A stretch of DNA of 64,000 nucleotides from Amblyomma americanum (Eukaryota > Arthropoda > Arachnida > Ixodida > Ixodidae). Under the pieces are notes generated by a model. The model did no database searches, had not been told where the DNA came from, and worked only from the letters and a program-made list of their open reading frames with translations. The translations under genes and the position numbers were made by a program. Shown one piece after another: positions 11,401 to 21,778 of this stretch. The DNA is taken from the NCBI RefSeq assembly GCF_052857255.1, contig NC_135500.1:108451701-108515700 (forward strand), written 5' to 3'. Position 1 is the first letter of the stretch; the number at the start of each line of letters is the position of its first letter.

Positions 11401-12323
11401 GGAGAGTTTGCGAGCTGCTTAAGATCGCTAAGAAGCAGACAACACCGTACCATCCGGCTTGCAACGGCGCGGTGGAGCGACTGAACCAAACCGTGGCCGG
11501 GTTCCTGTCGCATTTTGTTTCGCGCGACCAGCGGGACTGGGACTTGTGGCTCCCGTATGCAATGTTTGCCTACAATTCCGCAGCACACGAGAGCACGGGC
11601 GAATCGCCATTCTTTCTTCTCTACGGCCGAGACCCGGACCAGCCTAGTGAAGTGCCAGAGGGCCCCCGTCGTGTCCCATACGCTTCACTGGACGACTATA
11701 AGGTTGAGCTAGAATCGCGCTTGCAAGTGGCGAGGGACATCGCAAAGGAGTCCTTAAAGAAAGCGGCGAAGCGCAGGAAGGAGGTGCACGATCGCAGTGC
11801 TAGAGACGCGCCGTTTGATGTGGGGGACAGCGTGTACATTGAAAACTGCCAAAGGCAGATTGGGCTAGCTCGTAAGTTCCAGACGAAGTGGAGAGGACCG
11901 TGCGAGGTTGTCGAGAAGCTTTCTCCGGTAAACTTCAGAGTCCGAGACGTGAACCGGCGTTTGATAAGGATACACGCAAATCGCCTCAAGTCGGCACCGG
12001 TTCAGTATTCACGAAATGAGGAAAGGGAAAGCGCGGATTTTGATGGGGACAGAAGTGAAGCGGAGCGCGCAGATAGTTCGCAAGAAACGCCCTCTCCTGC
12101 ATTTGTTCGGCAGGCGCCCGAGGTGACGGCCGGAATGCCACCGGATTTACTTCATGCATTGCTAGAAGAAGAAGCGCGCGAGGTTGCCGCGCAGATAACG
12201 CCAGGAGAGGCTCCTGCCACGAGCCCTCGCGAGTCCCAAAGCAGACAAAGGGGCACAGACTTACTTAGTATGACTCATGAAGGCCGATATCCGCTGCGAA
12301 ATCGGAAAGCTAAGTCGGACTAA
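8433..12323 (+). CDS. pol: Pol polyprotein (PR-RT-RH-IN) of the gypsy element
   Basis: Made as a C-terminal extension of Gag through the -1 frameshift; the first pol-frame codon after slippage is at 8433, giving about 1296 pol residues. There is no upstream ATG in this frame, so internal initiation is unlikely. Numbering from the GTG codon at 8487, the protease active site DTG is at residues 28-30. Reverse transcriptase has VVDYRKLN, the MGLANSPA stretch and the YMDD catalytic box (Tyr478, DNA 9918-9929). RNase H has its first catalytic Asp at 627 (TDAS). Integrase has an N-terminal HHCC zinc region and a D,D-35-E triad at Asp901, Asp961 and Glu997. A C-terminal basic tail follows, and TAA is at 12321-12323. 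All key residues are present and no stop interrupts. I saw no chromodomain. Confidence 0.95.
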   Translation, partial: LVSPPQPEERGEGAVDDEVVVVCVADEACPVVRCKLNGCCMELLIDTGSKVTLLKESSFNTLRRKGDREVLEASGGMATKFVGITGDPLGISGLYRLHFSLGGIALEHPCYVCPDTVSLPNGVSGILGQDFLRKGKVVVSFSEEEVNAGGSKVPFLNRRGAEIRITDIDTRQTVGSLEKVYSRVAVRLVEEAVVLPWSEHILYAFVPSDVESGAVGVLEPVDSLSNGLKAAACLVTVNDAHRVPLRVVNCSQQPLSLPKNKTLAFFTSAIEQREPTDTVLATVEHASPSAAPKVSFDLSHVKSREREALAGLLNDYSEVFAASNLDLGCCGVIKHRIETGTSSPVYQRAYRIPYSQREEMERQVQDLIDHGIVEHSKSPWGAPALLVEKPDGSYRLVVDYRKLNAVTRIDPYPIPNIQETLSQLGSARYFTVVDMAAGFWQIAMDPADAEKTAFNTPSGHYEWKRMPMGLANSPAVWQRTADVILAGLLGRLCFGYMDDIIIYSDSFDNHLRDIEQVLVRLRAAGLKLKPSKCQFLKNEVKYLGHVVSADGVRPDPEKLRCVSDFPSPTSVRQVRQFLGLIGYYRRHIEEFAKLAKPLTALTAKNVAFRWDKNAEDAFGALKRKLMSAPLLRHPDFNLPFVMATDASKFAVGVVLSQVIEGKEHPVAFASRQLSPTEQKYGATERECLAVVWAVKHFRCYLYGRKFKLVTDCHPLKWVMSVRDPSSRLARWNLHLQEYCFEVEHKSGKTHLNADALSRTAAVAAIDEFVPVVDPAELRTEQCKDPDLKRIIESLEDAPSHPEQLGYFIGKDGTLCRRTRPTRKGRPEKTAWERVVIPRSWTERVLRAFHDAPCAGHFGVAKTRRRVERLYFWSGMRQDVRDYCAKCHSCLERKTPKGRRPAPIQPFPELSAPFERTGMDIMGPLPTTTSGNKYILVFVDHLSKYAEAVALPDQKADTVARAFVEQIVLRHGPPRQLLTDRGTNFVSQLMRRVCELLKIAKKQTTPYHPACNGAVERLNQTVAGFLSHFVSRDQRDWDLWLPYAMFAYNSAAHESTGESPFFLLYGRDPDQPSEVPEGPRRVPYASLDDYKVELESRLQVARDIAKESLKKAAKRRKEVHDRSARDAPFDVGDSVYIENCQRQIGLARKFQTKWRGPCEVVEKLSPVNFRVRDVNRRLIRIHANRLKSAPVQYSRNEERESADFDGDRSEAERADSSQETPSPAFVRQAPEVTAGMPPDLLHALLEEEAREVAAQITPGEAPATSPRESQSRQRGTDLLSMTHEGRYPLRNRKAKSD

Positions 12324-12816
12324 TGGCGTAAACAGAGCGGAGCTGTGAACTGGTTAGAATTGTGTAATGCCGCAGCTCATAACATTGCTATGTGCTTATG
12401 TGTTAAGTTATCGGAGTTGGTAGTTAAACCTTTCTGTCATTAAGTAACACCTTCACAGGAGAGCATGCGGAGCGCATGCAGAACCTGCCCTACTTCCTTT
12501 CGTTATCTATATTTTTGTCTGTGCCGTGATCGTGCTAGAAGTGGGAGCTACTTTGTAACTGTGGTAAATTTATTTCGTCCAGTTTGGACTAGAAAGGAGA
12601 GGCTTGGGTGCTGAGTTTCATGTTTATCTGTAAAAGAAGATCAGTGCTGCCCCTGGAGACGCCAGTTATGACAGCGGAGGCATATGGTGTTGTGCAGTGG
12701 TGTTGAGTGCAGCGAAAAGTGTTTTGTCGGACGCACTGTGCGAGGCGATTCAGAAAGACAAGGGGAGCTGCGTGGACTCAAATGTTCGGAGAACATTCTT
12801 CTGGAGGGTGAGCGAG
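12324..12816 (+). other. 3' non-coding region of the gypsy element
   Basis: About 490 bp between pol and the 3' LTR with no long open frame, so no env gene. The expected polypurine tract next to the LTR is weak: only GGAGGG at 12803-12808 and a short mixed purine stretch lie just before 12817. Confidence 0.7.
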
Positions 12817-13978
12817 TGTGACATTCCGTGTGTGCTACGAGGATCCACGTTCGACGGCGCGGCGTAGACGGAGACCCGTGACAGCGGCATCATCAATTAC
12901 CCAGCCATGCTCTTTGAGTGACGACCAGAACAACCGGACCCGCCGCCGCCCCGGGGAAACAGGCTTTATCCTCCCCAATTTCCGGGCACATTCCAGGACA
13001 AGGGAGCTGTCAGCGGGCCAGAGCGCGCCGTACCACAGCCGACGCTATGCGCTACCGCGAAGACAACATTCTTTCCCTCCTCCCCCTTTGTCGTGGGCTA
13101 TCGCCGGGAAGGCACCCACAGCTTCCCAGAAGGGCCGTGACGGACACCTGTCAGACAGACAGGCAGTACTCGCCAAGAATATGGAAAGACAGGCGCTAGT
13201 GAATTAGCTCCGAAGAGAGAGCCTGTGTATACTCTCACTTGAGAGAGAGTGGTGGCGTTTTTGTTGTTTATTTAGTTTGTATTGTTAACAGACTCTGGGT
13301 TCGAGGCTAAGCCCAACCCAAGGGGTGGTCCCCATCTCGCATGTTATTTTGGATTGGAGAATTGATGCTTTGGGCGGGCCACTGAAAATGACCGCCCTTA
13401 GTCCTTTGTTAATCAAGTGCTTAAAAGCGCATGTAAACAGATGCAGTCCAGTCTGAGCTGGGGCTCCATGCTTAGCATGTAATGTGATGCTACTTAGGCA
13501 CTAACCTGCCCGGTCGATGAGTAAAGTAGTGCAAAGTTTGTTCTTTTGTAAATTCAGTTCTGCTTTTTCCAGTTTAACTCTCTGTATATGTATGTTGTAA
13601 AATTATGCTCTGCTGTCATCATCTACAAGCTCGCCTCCTGTTCATCTTCCAAGCCGAACGACACTAGAGGAAGGGTTTGTGAACCATCCTCGAAGAAACG
13701 GAAGAAGAACGCTCAGGACGACATCGTTCGCCAAGAGGGCCTTCAGCGCCGAAGCTCGACGGCGTGCAGCTTCTGCCAGCAACCGCTCGAGCCCAACTCC
13801 GGAGCCACTCCATCACCACCATGAAGACGTCGGCACGTAAGCTCGGACGCCCCAGCCTCTGATGTATAATCTTAATCATGTGTAATTATTGAATATACCT
13901 GTTTGTTTAAACTGAGCCATACGGTGTCTCTTTGCCTCTCCGTCCCGTGTGGACCTGCGCATTATGGGGGTCATCACA
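12817..13978 (+). repeat. 3' LTR of the gypsy element
   Basis: This 1162-bp partner of the LTR at 6179-7340 has the same TG...CA ends and is about 99.6 percent identical by manual comparison. It is followed immediately by the target-site duplicate GTTA at 13979-13982. Confidence 0.95.
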
Positions 13979-13982
13979 GTTA

Positions 13983-14599
13983 GTTGCCGTTTAGCCTACA
14001 GCCCTCCTTACTGCGCAATACCACTTACTGGCGATGCATAACCGCGGCAATAAATTAATCCGAGAAGCCAAACACTTCGTTGCAAGGCATCGGGCGCTGC
14101 ACTTTTGCGGTTCACCGGCATTCAGTTGGCACGGGAGCACATGTGTGAATATTGAAACGCTGGTGAGAAGTAATACTGCGTATGTGACACTGCCAGCCGC
14201 ATGAAGCTCGAGTGCAATGATTTCTAGGATGGTAGAGACGCATCGATAGTCTCCATGCAGTATGCTCGTTTAAGACTGTCAATCCTTGTTATCTCCCTGG
14301 CACTGAACAAGGTTTGTTAACATGGATGTGCGGTCTTGCTGGTAGTCCATGCGAAACATCGCGGGAAACACGGATGAAGAAATGGATAGGACGACACATG
14401 CGCTAACTTTTAACACTGTTTTTTGGAAACCACGGCAGATATACACATGGAGAGCCTAAAAGTCACAATGGAGAAGATAAAACAAGAACATTGCAGTAAT
14501 TGCCACCTTGTGGAAGCTTAGAACCCCCGCAAAAGAAAAGGTGTAGATATGCACCATGCACCATGGACAATTTATCCCATGCGTTAAAGCAATTTGGCA
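13983..14599. other. Spacer between two gypsy elements
   Basis: Unique-looking AT-rich DNA with no gene recognised. The second element starts abruptly in mid reverse transcriptase at about 14600. Confidence 0.5.
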
Positions 14600-16903
14600 G
14601 TGGAGTTGGCAGATTGAAGTCGACGAAAGAGACCGGGAAAAGACTGCCTTCATCACACCGGACGGACTGTACGAGTTCAAAGTCATGCCATTTGGGCTTT
14701 GCTCCGCACCCGCAACTTTCCAAAGGGTAATGGACACAGTGTTGGCAGGCCTCAAATGGCAAACCTGTCTCGTCTATCTAGACGACGTTGTAGCCTTCGC
14801 AGCGAGCTTCGAGGAACACCTCCGGAGGCTGAAGGCAGTACTCGACGCAATCAAGTTATCCGGACTTACCCTGAAGCCTTAAAAGTGCCGGTTTGCCTAC
14901 CACGAACTACGAATTACCACGAATTTCTCGGCCACATCATCAGCAAGGACGGTGTGCGCCCCGACCCGCAGAAGACAGCCGCCATTGCCAATTTCCCGCA
15001 GCCTCATGACAAGAAGGCGGTCCGCAGATTTCTGGGATTGTGTGCTTATTACAGACGCTTTGTGAGGAATTTTTCGCGCGTCGCGGAACCTCTGACCAAG
15101 CTCTCCAAGGCAGACGTACCATTCACATGGAATTCGGCACAAGCGGAAGCCTTCAACGAACTTCAGCGTCTCCTGCAGTCTCCACCAGTGCTAGGGCACT
15201 TTGACGAAAACGCCGAGACAGAAATCCATACCGACGCAAGCAGCTTTGATCTAGGCGCCGTGCTCGTCCAGAAAAACGAAGGAGTCGAAAAAGTAATAGC
15301 ATATGCAAGTCGTTCATTGTCGAAAGCAGAAGCGAACTATTCGACCACTGAAAAGGAGTGCCTTGCGATCGTCTGGGCTACATCGAAGTTCCGTCCCTAC
15401 TTGTATGGACGCCCGTTCAAGGTTGTGAGCGACCACCATGCATTGTGCTGGCTGGCTAACTTGAAGGACCCCTCTGGCCGTCTCGCTCGATGGAGCTTGC
15501 GCCTCCAAGAATTCGACGTCACGGTGGTCTACAAGTCTGGGCGAAAGCACTCCGACGCTGACTGCCTGTCACGAGCCCCTGTCGACACGCCGCCAAAAGA
15601 CGATGACGACGACGCTTTCCTTGGACTGCTAAGTTCCAGCGACTTCGCACGCCAGCAGCAATCTGATCCTGACCTACAGCGCCTGTACGAGTATCTTGAG
15701 GGGAAGTCTCCTTCACCTCCTGCCCTCTTCAGGCGTGGACTATCGTCCTACTGTCTGCAACAGGGAATCGTCGTGAAGAAGAATTTCTCACCGAACAAGG
15801 CCGCCTACCTTCTCGTCGTCCCGAAGAGCCTTCGGGAGGAAATTCTGCAGGCTTCGCATGACGAACCAATGGCTGGCCACCTCGGGTTTACTCGCACCCT
15901 CCGCCGAATCCAAGAGAGATATTACTGGCCTCGTCTATCCTCCGACGTCGCGCACTACGTTAAGAGTTGTCGTGAATGCCAACGCCGGAAAACGCCACCG
16001 AAAAGACCAGCAGGGTTCCTGCAGCCGATTCGACCGCCATCAAGACCTTTCCAGGAGGTCGGTATGGACCTACTTGGCCCCTTCCCAACATCAACGACGG
16101 GCAACAAGTGGATTATTGTGGCGACCGATTATCTCACCAGGTACGCCGAAGCAAAGGCCCTCCCGAACGGCACAGCAGCAGAAGTCGCCAAATTCTTCGT
16201 CGAATCCATTCTTTTACGACACGGCGCCCCCGAAATACTGATAACAGACAGGGGGACAGCGTTCACGGCGGAGCTAACCCAGGCCATTCTGCAGCACAGC
16301 CATACAAGTCACCGGAGAACAACTGCGTACCATCCACAGACAAACGGGCTTACAGAACGCCTCAACAAGACCATCGCAGATATGCTTTCTATGTACGTAG
16401 ACGCAGAACACAAGACATGGGACGTCATTCTTCCCTATGTGGTGTTCGCCTACAACACCGCTGTGCAAGAGACCACCCAAATGACACCATTTAGTCTCGT
16501 CCACGGGAGGGAGGCCACGACCACACTCGACGCCATGCTGCCCGACGTTACCGACGAAAGTAACCTCGACGTCGCCGCCTACCTGCAGCGCGCAGAACAA
16601 GCTCGACGACTTGCCCGTGAGAAAATACAAGACCAGCAGCGCACCGACGCCCGACGCTACAATCTTCGAAGACGCGCAGTGCAATACAAGCCAGGCGATA
16701 GAGTTTGGGTTTGGACGCCGATTCGCCGCCGCGGACTGAGTGAAAAACTTCAGCGCCGCTATTTCGGCCCGTACAGGATTCTTCGCAGACTGGGTAATCT
16801 GGACTATGAACTCGTCCCTGACGGAGTTACAGCATCCCAGAGAAGCCGCACACGCTCAGAAGTTGTCCACGTCGCCCGTCTGAAGCCTTACTATTCGCGC
16901 TAA
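14600..16903 (+). pseudogene. Broken pol (RT-RH-IN) of a gypsy element
   Basis: The reverse transcriptase carries FGLCSAPATFQ and a YLDD catalytic box in one frame. That frame hits TAA at 14880-14882, and a small indel between about 14885 and 14925 moves the coding signal to another frame, which then stays open to 16903. Counting from 14699 in that second frame, RNase H Asp is at 179 (TDAS) and the integrase triad is Asp457, Asp517 and Glu553 with the DD35E spacing intact. The HHCC zinc region and the C-terminal GPYRIL segment are also present. The 5' truncation, one stop and one frameshift make it non-functional as it stands, yet its second half is well preserved, so decay is fairly recent. 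Confidence 0.9.
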
Positions 16904-17006
16904 TGACTCTTTGTGCTTACATTATGAGTATTTATTTTGTATGCTCTGTATCTTTATGTCCGTTATCCCTGTTAAGCATCGGGTCGATGCTTCTTTAAGG
17001 GGGGAG

Positions 17007-17454
17007 TAATGCCGCGAAGCTTGCTTTTTGTCTGGAACCTGCTGCTCTCGCTCGCGGGGCGAACTTTTGGCTCAGTCACCCCCCGGCGCTGCTTCGCTTG
17101 GGGGATCTTCTTATCGCGGCAGGCACGCCGCATTATCAATTTTCTGGGACGCGAGACGCGACCAGAGTTATCTCGATTTTTCCTAGCCTCGCGCAAGTGT
17201 GCCTACTATGTTCTGCAACTTTCCTTGCCGCCTTTAAAAACGAGCACGGCTAAGAGCGGCGGGCATTCTGTTAGTCGACGACCGCCGAGCACGTTCGCTG
17301 CTATCGCCGCCGCTGAGTTTTCAGACCTGTTCTTAGTGGGCGTAAGCCAGCCTATTAAAGTATTCTCTTACGAGCTGCTCTGTGCCTTCCTCAAGACCGG
17401 ACCCCAGTCGGTGCTACGTGACCCCGGCGGAGTTCCCGTCACCACCTCGTGACA
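17007..17454 (+). repeat. 3' LTR of the truncated gypsy element
   Basis: Follows a clear polypurine tract at 16997-17006. The LTR starts near TAATGCCGCG (17007-17010) and probably ends near GTGACA (17454). It contains TTTAAAAA near 17233 and an ATTAAA-type signal near 17355. No second LTR is present in the window, so both ends are estimates. Confidence 0.65.
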
Positions 17455-18242
17455 ATATTATTTTCTCTGCGTATAGGAAGCTTCATAATCTTCAAAAACT
17501 TGTTATCGAAGACAGTGAACAAAACATGGGTTTTACAATAAACTATCTGAATCGCTTCGTGCAATGCATGGAAGTAACTGTGTGCTCGATTCCCTTGGCA
17601 TGTGGCGATGTGGGTCAAACTGGCAGGTGTCCCAATGAAAGGCTAAAGTAGTGTCATTGCGATCTACACAAGGCGGTCAGAGACAAGCCGATTTTAAATT
17701 GCCGAACATGCGGTCGAGTGCGGGAATCTACATAATGTGCGCCGGAATTTACGCGGTGGACGATCCTCAATAGACACAACAGAGAAGAGCTGCTGAGTGA
17801 GTTAATCGCAGCAGTGAAGTTTCAAAGAACTATAGTCATTGAGTTAGCTCCCCTCCTGTCGTACTCACCAAGAAAGAGCTCGTGCTTTTAGTCCGTCCAT
17901 AATCTTGGTTTTTATCGTTTGCTTTCCCATACCTTCGTCTTGGCTTTTACCCGTTCTTTTCGTCGCCTGTGCCTTCCCTGCGCTGCTTCGTCGACCATCT
18001 CCAGTGTCGTCCACGGGTGACAAACTCCTTCCATTTGTCAAGTTTAGTCCGGAAACAAGGGGAGGATTTTGGGCGAAGGAACTGGACGAACGAGAGGGAG
18101 AGAAATTTTGCAACCCTGTCATCTCACTCCTCTTGAAATGTGATCAACTTTGTTGAGAGAACTTCATCCCCTAGATTAAAAGGGTACAAATTCATTGAGA
18201 AGCCATGGGTGCGGACTTGAATGAGCGCTTTAAGAATCTTAC
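17455..18242. other. Intergenic, nothing recognised
   Basis: Ordinary DNA with short chance open frames only. No motif or repeat could be supported. Confidence 0.5.
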
Positions 18243-18250
18243 TCTAACGA

Positions 18251-18516
18251 TGATGATGATGATTATGAATTTTTGTGGCGCAAGGGCATCTATGGCCAAA
18301 GAGCGCCATGGTACAAGCTATTTTCGACTTCTCAAGGTGGGGTCAAAGACCCATTTTCCAAGCATTTCACCCTAAAGGAGCCGAGCGCCAGGCCAGGGGA
18401 AAGCTTGTACCCATTGTATCACCGGTGGGTACCCGGCGGCACTGGGGATCGAACCCCGCACCTCCCGCATGCGAGGCGGATGCTCAACCACTCGGCCACC
18501 GCTGCGGTCAACTTAT
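18251..18516 (-). mobile_element. tRNA-derived SINE (tRNA-Ala-like head)
   Basis: Read on the minus strand, the right part (about 18510 down to 18430) is tRNA-like. It has a box A of the form TGGCCGAGTGG, an anticodon arm whose 7-nt loop would carry CGC (Ala), and a box B of GGTTCGATCCC. A body follows, and a short ATC-type repeat forms the tail near 18251-18265. A possible 8-bp duplication, TCTAACGA, flanks it at 18243-18250 and 18517-18524. The tRNA part merges directly into SINE body, so this is a pol III retroposon and not a functional tRNA gene. Confidence 0.8.
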
Positions 18517-18524
18517 TCTAACGA

Positions 18525-19040
18525 CGATCCGGCCATCACATCACTGCTAGTCTGATCGCCTGTTGCGGTTGCTGTTGACAAACCACATCTTAGTGTTGGG
18601 CATTCATGTATTTCCTCTCTCTCATAATGGGTAAAAACACGCCTTAGCGTGCAACAAACCGGAAAATAAATTTTGCTGACAGTATGGCAGGCTTCCTGCA
18701 GTGCATGTGGGGTCGCTGTTCTGTTAAAAAGTCACCTGCTGCAAAACGACAGTCGTCCCGTGAGATGGCGCTGTCGACAATGAGCCATCTGAAACCGTTA
18801 AGTCCAGGTCGGCCTGGGGCCGGAAAGTGGAGTGCGGTATGGTTTCCTCTGTTATTTTCTCGCCTGTGGGGGAGAATGAAAAGTTTGGCAGATTTTTCGA
18901 ATGTCAAGCCGGCTGATCTTCAACCCTGAGTATTAAGAACCAGCCAGCAAGGTGAGAACAACTTTACAAAATATCGTCACAACACATCGAGAGTGCTTCT
19001 CGCAGCGTTAAGGTCACCTTGATCTCCACCGTGGCCATCA
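18525..19040. other. Intergenic, nothing recognised
   Basis: No gene, RNA or repeat end could be supported. Confidence 0.45.
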
Positions 19041-19500
19041 GCCCAAATGCGTCCACTGCAGGACCAAGGCCTCCCTAACTGATCACTAATTAGCCCTCTC
19101 CTGTGCCAGCTGAGGCCACCTTGTGCCCGTAAATTTGCAAACCTCATCCGCCCACCTCCCTTCCATTGTGCTCTTCTGCATTTCCTTTCCCTTGGAATCC
19201 ATTCCGTTGCCCATGTATTATCATACCTTCACATAGCATGTAATGCCCATGCCCATTTCCAGTTCTGGAATTCAGCTGCGATATCTGTAACATTACGTTT
19301 GTCGTTTTTCTTTCCTTAGCTCGATACGCCGCTGACAAATAAATTTAAGTCCTTTCTTTACTCTCCTAGTTTCTGGCCCCTAAGTAACCACTGGCAAGAT
19401 AAAGTCATTGTATATTTCCATCTAGAGCAATACCGGGTAAGCTGCTATTCATGACCACATAGCACCTGCCAATATGTACCCCACCCCATTCTTGTATACT
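19040..19500 (-). mobile_element. Decayed RTE-like LINE 3' region
   Basis: Shares the order and wording of blocks with the LINE copy at 22150-23062: AAGGCCTC near 19070, the CCAGCTGAGGCCACC stretch, and GTAAGCTGCTATTCATGA near 19437. It is more diverged, with no open frame left. Homology seems to fade near 19500. Confidence 0.65.
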
Positions 19501-21388
19501 CTTACAGCTCTCACGGCCTCGTAGTGTAATACGGTGTAAAGGCGGACACAATTTTTTTCTTCGCATAAACAACTTCAGATACCCCCCTAGGTGTCCGTCG
19601 GGTGTTCAGAAAGATATCTCTGAGGATCCTGTCTCTGCAATCCATTGGTGATTGGTGGCCTAACCCACAAATTTAATCTCGGGCGATCACTGCTGAGGCG
19701 CGCTACTTGAATGCCCAAGTGGCTCGCATTCACTCGCATACCTAAAACTCCATGGTCAGCGCCTATAGAGCTGTATGCGGACGAACATCCCATCCAAGGG
19801 TGCTGCTTTCTCGAGCCCTCGTAAGGGCGATAGCTTTGTGCCGACAACTGCGGAGCGCTATCTGATCCGATTTCGCTGGCCACTGCGCTACTTTGCGCCA
19901 TTTGTCACGCCATTCATTAGGCCCAGTCCAAAACTCAACTACGTATGGGAAAGGAAAAACAAAGTCGGTAATACGCGGGTAGTGGAAAGCGGCTTTGCAC
20001 GCACTTAACCCGCATTCGGCTCATAATAAGTTGGAGCACCCGCTGCGTCACATTTGTGAGTCAATTTCTGCAGGCGCTTCGGCATTTCAATGAGTCCCTT
20101 TCTAGGCGGGACTCCTGGTGACACAACGACGGAAAAATAATAACATGAATGCAAATATTAGGTTGTTCCATTCAACAAAGGGTTTATAAATCTGATTCGC
20201 GCTGAACGCTTAAAGGAACCTTGGTTCACACGCTGATTGATGAAAAGTGCTGGTCAGCATGCAATCTCATGTCGTGTGAACCCATATGCGCAGCTCCTAT
20301 CGGCTTGGGGACACGTACTCTTCGCCGCTTTAATCCTGACGTGGCGCCAGGATGACTGGCGATAACCGCGAAGGTTTTAGCTGCTTTCCCACGCATTGCT
20401 CTGTTCAATTGCAATTAAGGTTCGCGCCTGTCCTGAAGAACAGTGAGCTGTTTGCTTCAAATACAGAGGAGGGCGCCCGAGAATTGAATTGTGAGCCCCA
20501 TTAAGCGTCAGAGCCTGTGCCACTCTGCGCTAAGCAGCACGACTGTAACGTTCTGTGCCTGCTTAATTATTAGTGAGTAGTTTTTACTACTTACCAGTAG
20601 TGTTGCGAGCTGATACCATGGTTAATAACAAAAGAGAGATGAAGGCTCACGAATAAAAGCTAGTGATCCGTGGCTTCAGTCACTGGAGGCTTGCAAAAGC
20701 TAGCGTAACAGCCGAGCAAGTTACTGAGATCTTTCAACCTCCAAGTAGCTATAATCAAATCCAAACATTCCGGGAATGCAGTTGCGGCAGCAGGATATCA
20801 AGTTCCGCATGCCAGATGTCACCATCAAAACTAGTTATAAGGATTACGAGCAAAGTGAAAGGCGTGTACTCGGTTCAAAACGGTTGGATTGTAAAAGGTA
20901 GGCCCAGTGTATGAAACAAAAAAGAGCACATGCACAGTCACTCGAAATGGTCGTTGGCTGTATCGCTGTGTTCTTTTCAGTAAAGGTGACTAGCTGGTCA
21001 AGTTTGTTTTCGTTAAGAGGCTCCAAATCGCTCGTGTAAGCATTCGCGGACTAAGTCAAAGCAATGGACGACACAGAACGCTTGTGTTCGGAGTTCACGC
21101 TAGCAGTACGCAGTCGCTCGAATATTTAGCTTTTTTCTTGGAAAAAAAATGGATGTGAATAAAAAAGGCAGCAGAGGTAAATTAACGTTCGTGTGAAATG
21201 AGGGAATCAAGAGTTTACTTCGAAGTTGAGGAATGCTCGAACACTTGAAGATGTCTGCGTACAGAGAGAGAGCCCCGTCTGTTTCTGGTAAACTCTGCAA
21301 GTGCGCCACGAAATGCAATCGCGGCATTCACAGATTTCTGCAAATGAGATTCGCTATTGTGTGACGACGTCTATTTCTCTCTTTATAT
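19500..21388. other. Intergenic, nothing recognised
   Basis: About 1.9 kb with only short chance open frames. No domain, tRNA or repeat boundary was recognised. Confidence 0.45.
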
Positions 21389-21391
21389 TCT

Positions 21392-21483
<92 letters not shown>

Positions 21484-21485
21484 TT
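21389..21485. repeat. (TTTC)n microsatellite
   Basis: About 24 uninterrupted tetranucleotide copies. Open frames through it encode meaningless FLSF or KKER repeats. Confidence 0.97.
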
Positions 21486-21667
21486 TTGTATGTGTTTCTG
21501 AAGGTCCTCTTGAATCAGAACATACCACTCGTGCACTGTGAGGTGGGTAAGAGTGCTCACTTTGAGCCGGAGATAAATAATATCGGACCACTTGCAGCGC
21601 TTATAATAGTTCGCGTGGCCAACTATTAGTGTGAAAAAATGGTGAACTGGGCGGGTTGGAGTGTCTT

Positions 21668-21778
21668 CATAGTTAGAATTCAGCGCGAACAGACATGGAC
21701 GTAAAAAACACACAGCGTTTGTGTGTACGCCTTCTCCTTCCTTGTGTCCTTGTCGGTTCGAGCTGAATTCTAATTATG
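21668..21778. repeat. Small foldback element
   Basis: Arms at 21668-21700 and 21746-21778 pair with a few mismatches; the outer part matches CATAGTTAGAATTCAGC against its complement. The loop has complementary ACACACA and TGTGTGT tracts that form an inner stem. The architecture matches the hairpin at 44610-44714. Confidence 0.75.

Larger units (their letters stand above)
6179..13978 (+). mobile_element. Complete Ty3/gypsy LTR retrotransposon
   Basis: A 7.8-kb element with, in order: a 5' LTR, a primer binding site, gag, a -1 frameshift signal, pol (protease, reverse transcriptase, RNase H, integrase), a 3' non-coding stretch and a 3' LTR. It is flanked by a 4-bp duplication, GTTA, at 6175-6178 and 13979-13982. 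The domain order, with integrase after RNase H, defines Ty3/gypsy (Metaviridae). No env-like frame follows pol. Both frames are open end to end and the LTRs differ at only about five positions by eye, so the copy is young and may be capable of mobilisation. It is an ordinary endogenous retrotransposon, not a recognised pathogen. Confidence 0.96.
14600..17454 (+). mobile_element. 5'-truncated gypsy element with 3' LTR
   Basis: Similarity to Ty3/gypsy pol begins suddenly within the reverse transcriptase (WQIEVDERD region, about 14606). It runs through RNase H and integrase to 16903, then a polypurine tract (AAGGGGGGAG, 16997-17006) and an LTR. No 5' LTR, gag or protease is present. Its protein is clearly different from that of the 6.2-kb element, so this is a separate family and not a duplicate. 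Confidence 0.88.

Noticed and set aside
12324..12816. env gene of an errantivirus-like element
   Set aside because: No open frame of useful length between pol and the 3' LTR.
13979..17454. The two gypsy elements as a tandem duplicate
   Set aside because: Their integrase and RNase H sequences and their LTRs are clearly different.
18430..18510. Functional tRNA-Ala gene
   Set aside because: The tRNA-like part runs on into a SINE body and repeat tail, has no terminator run and is flanked by a likely target duplication.
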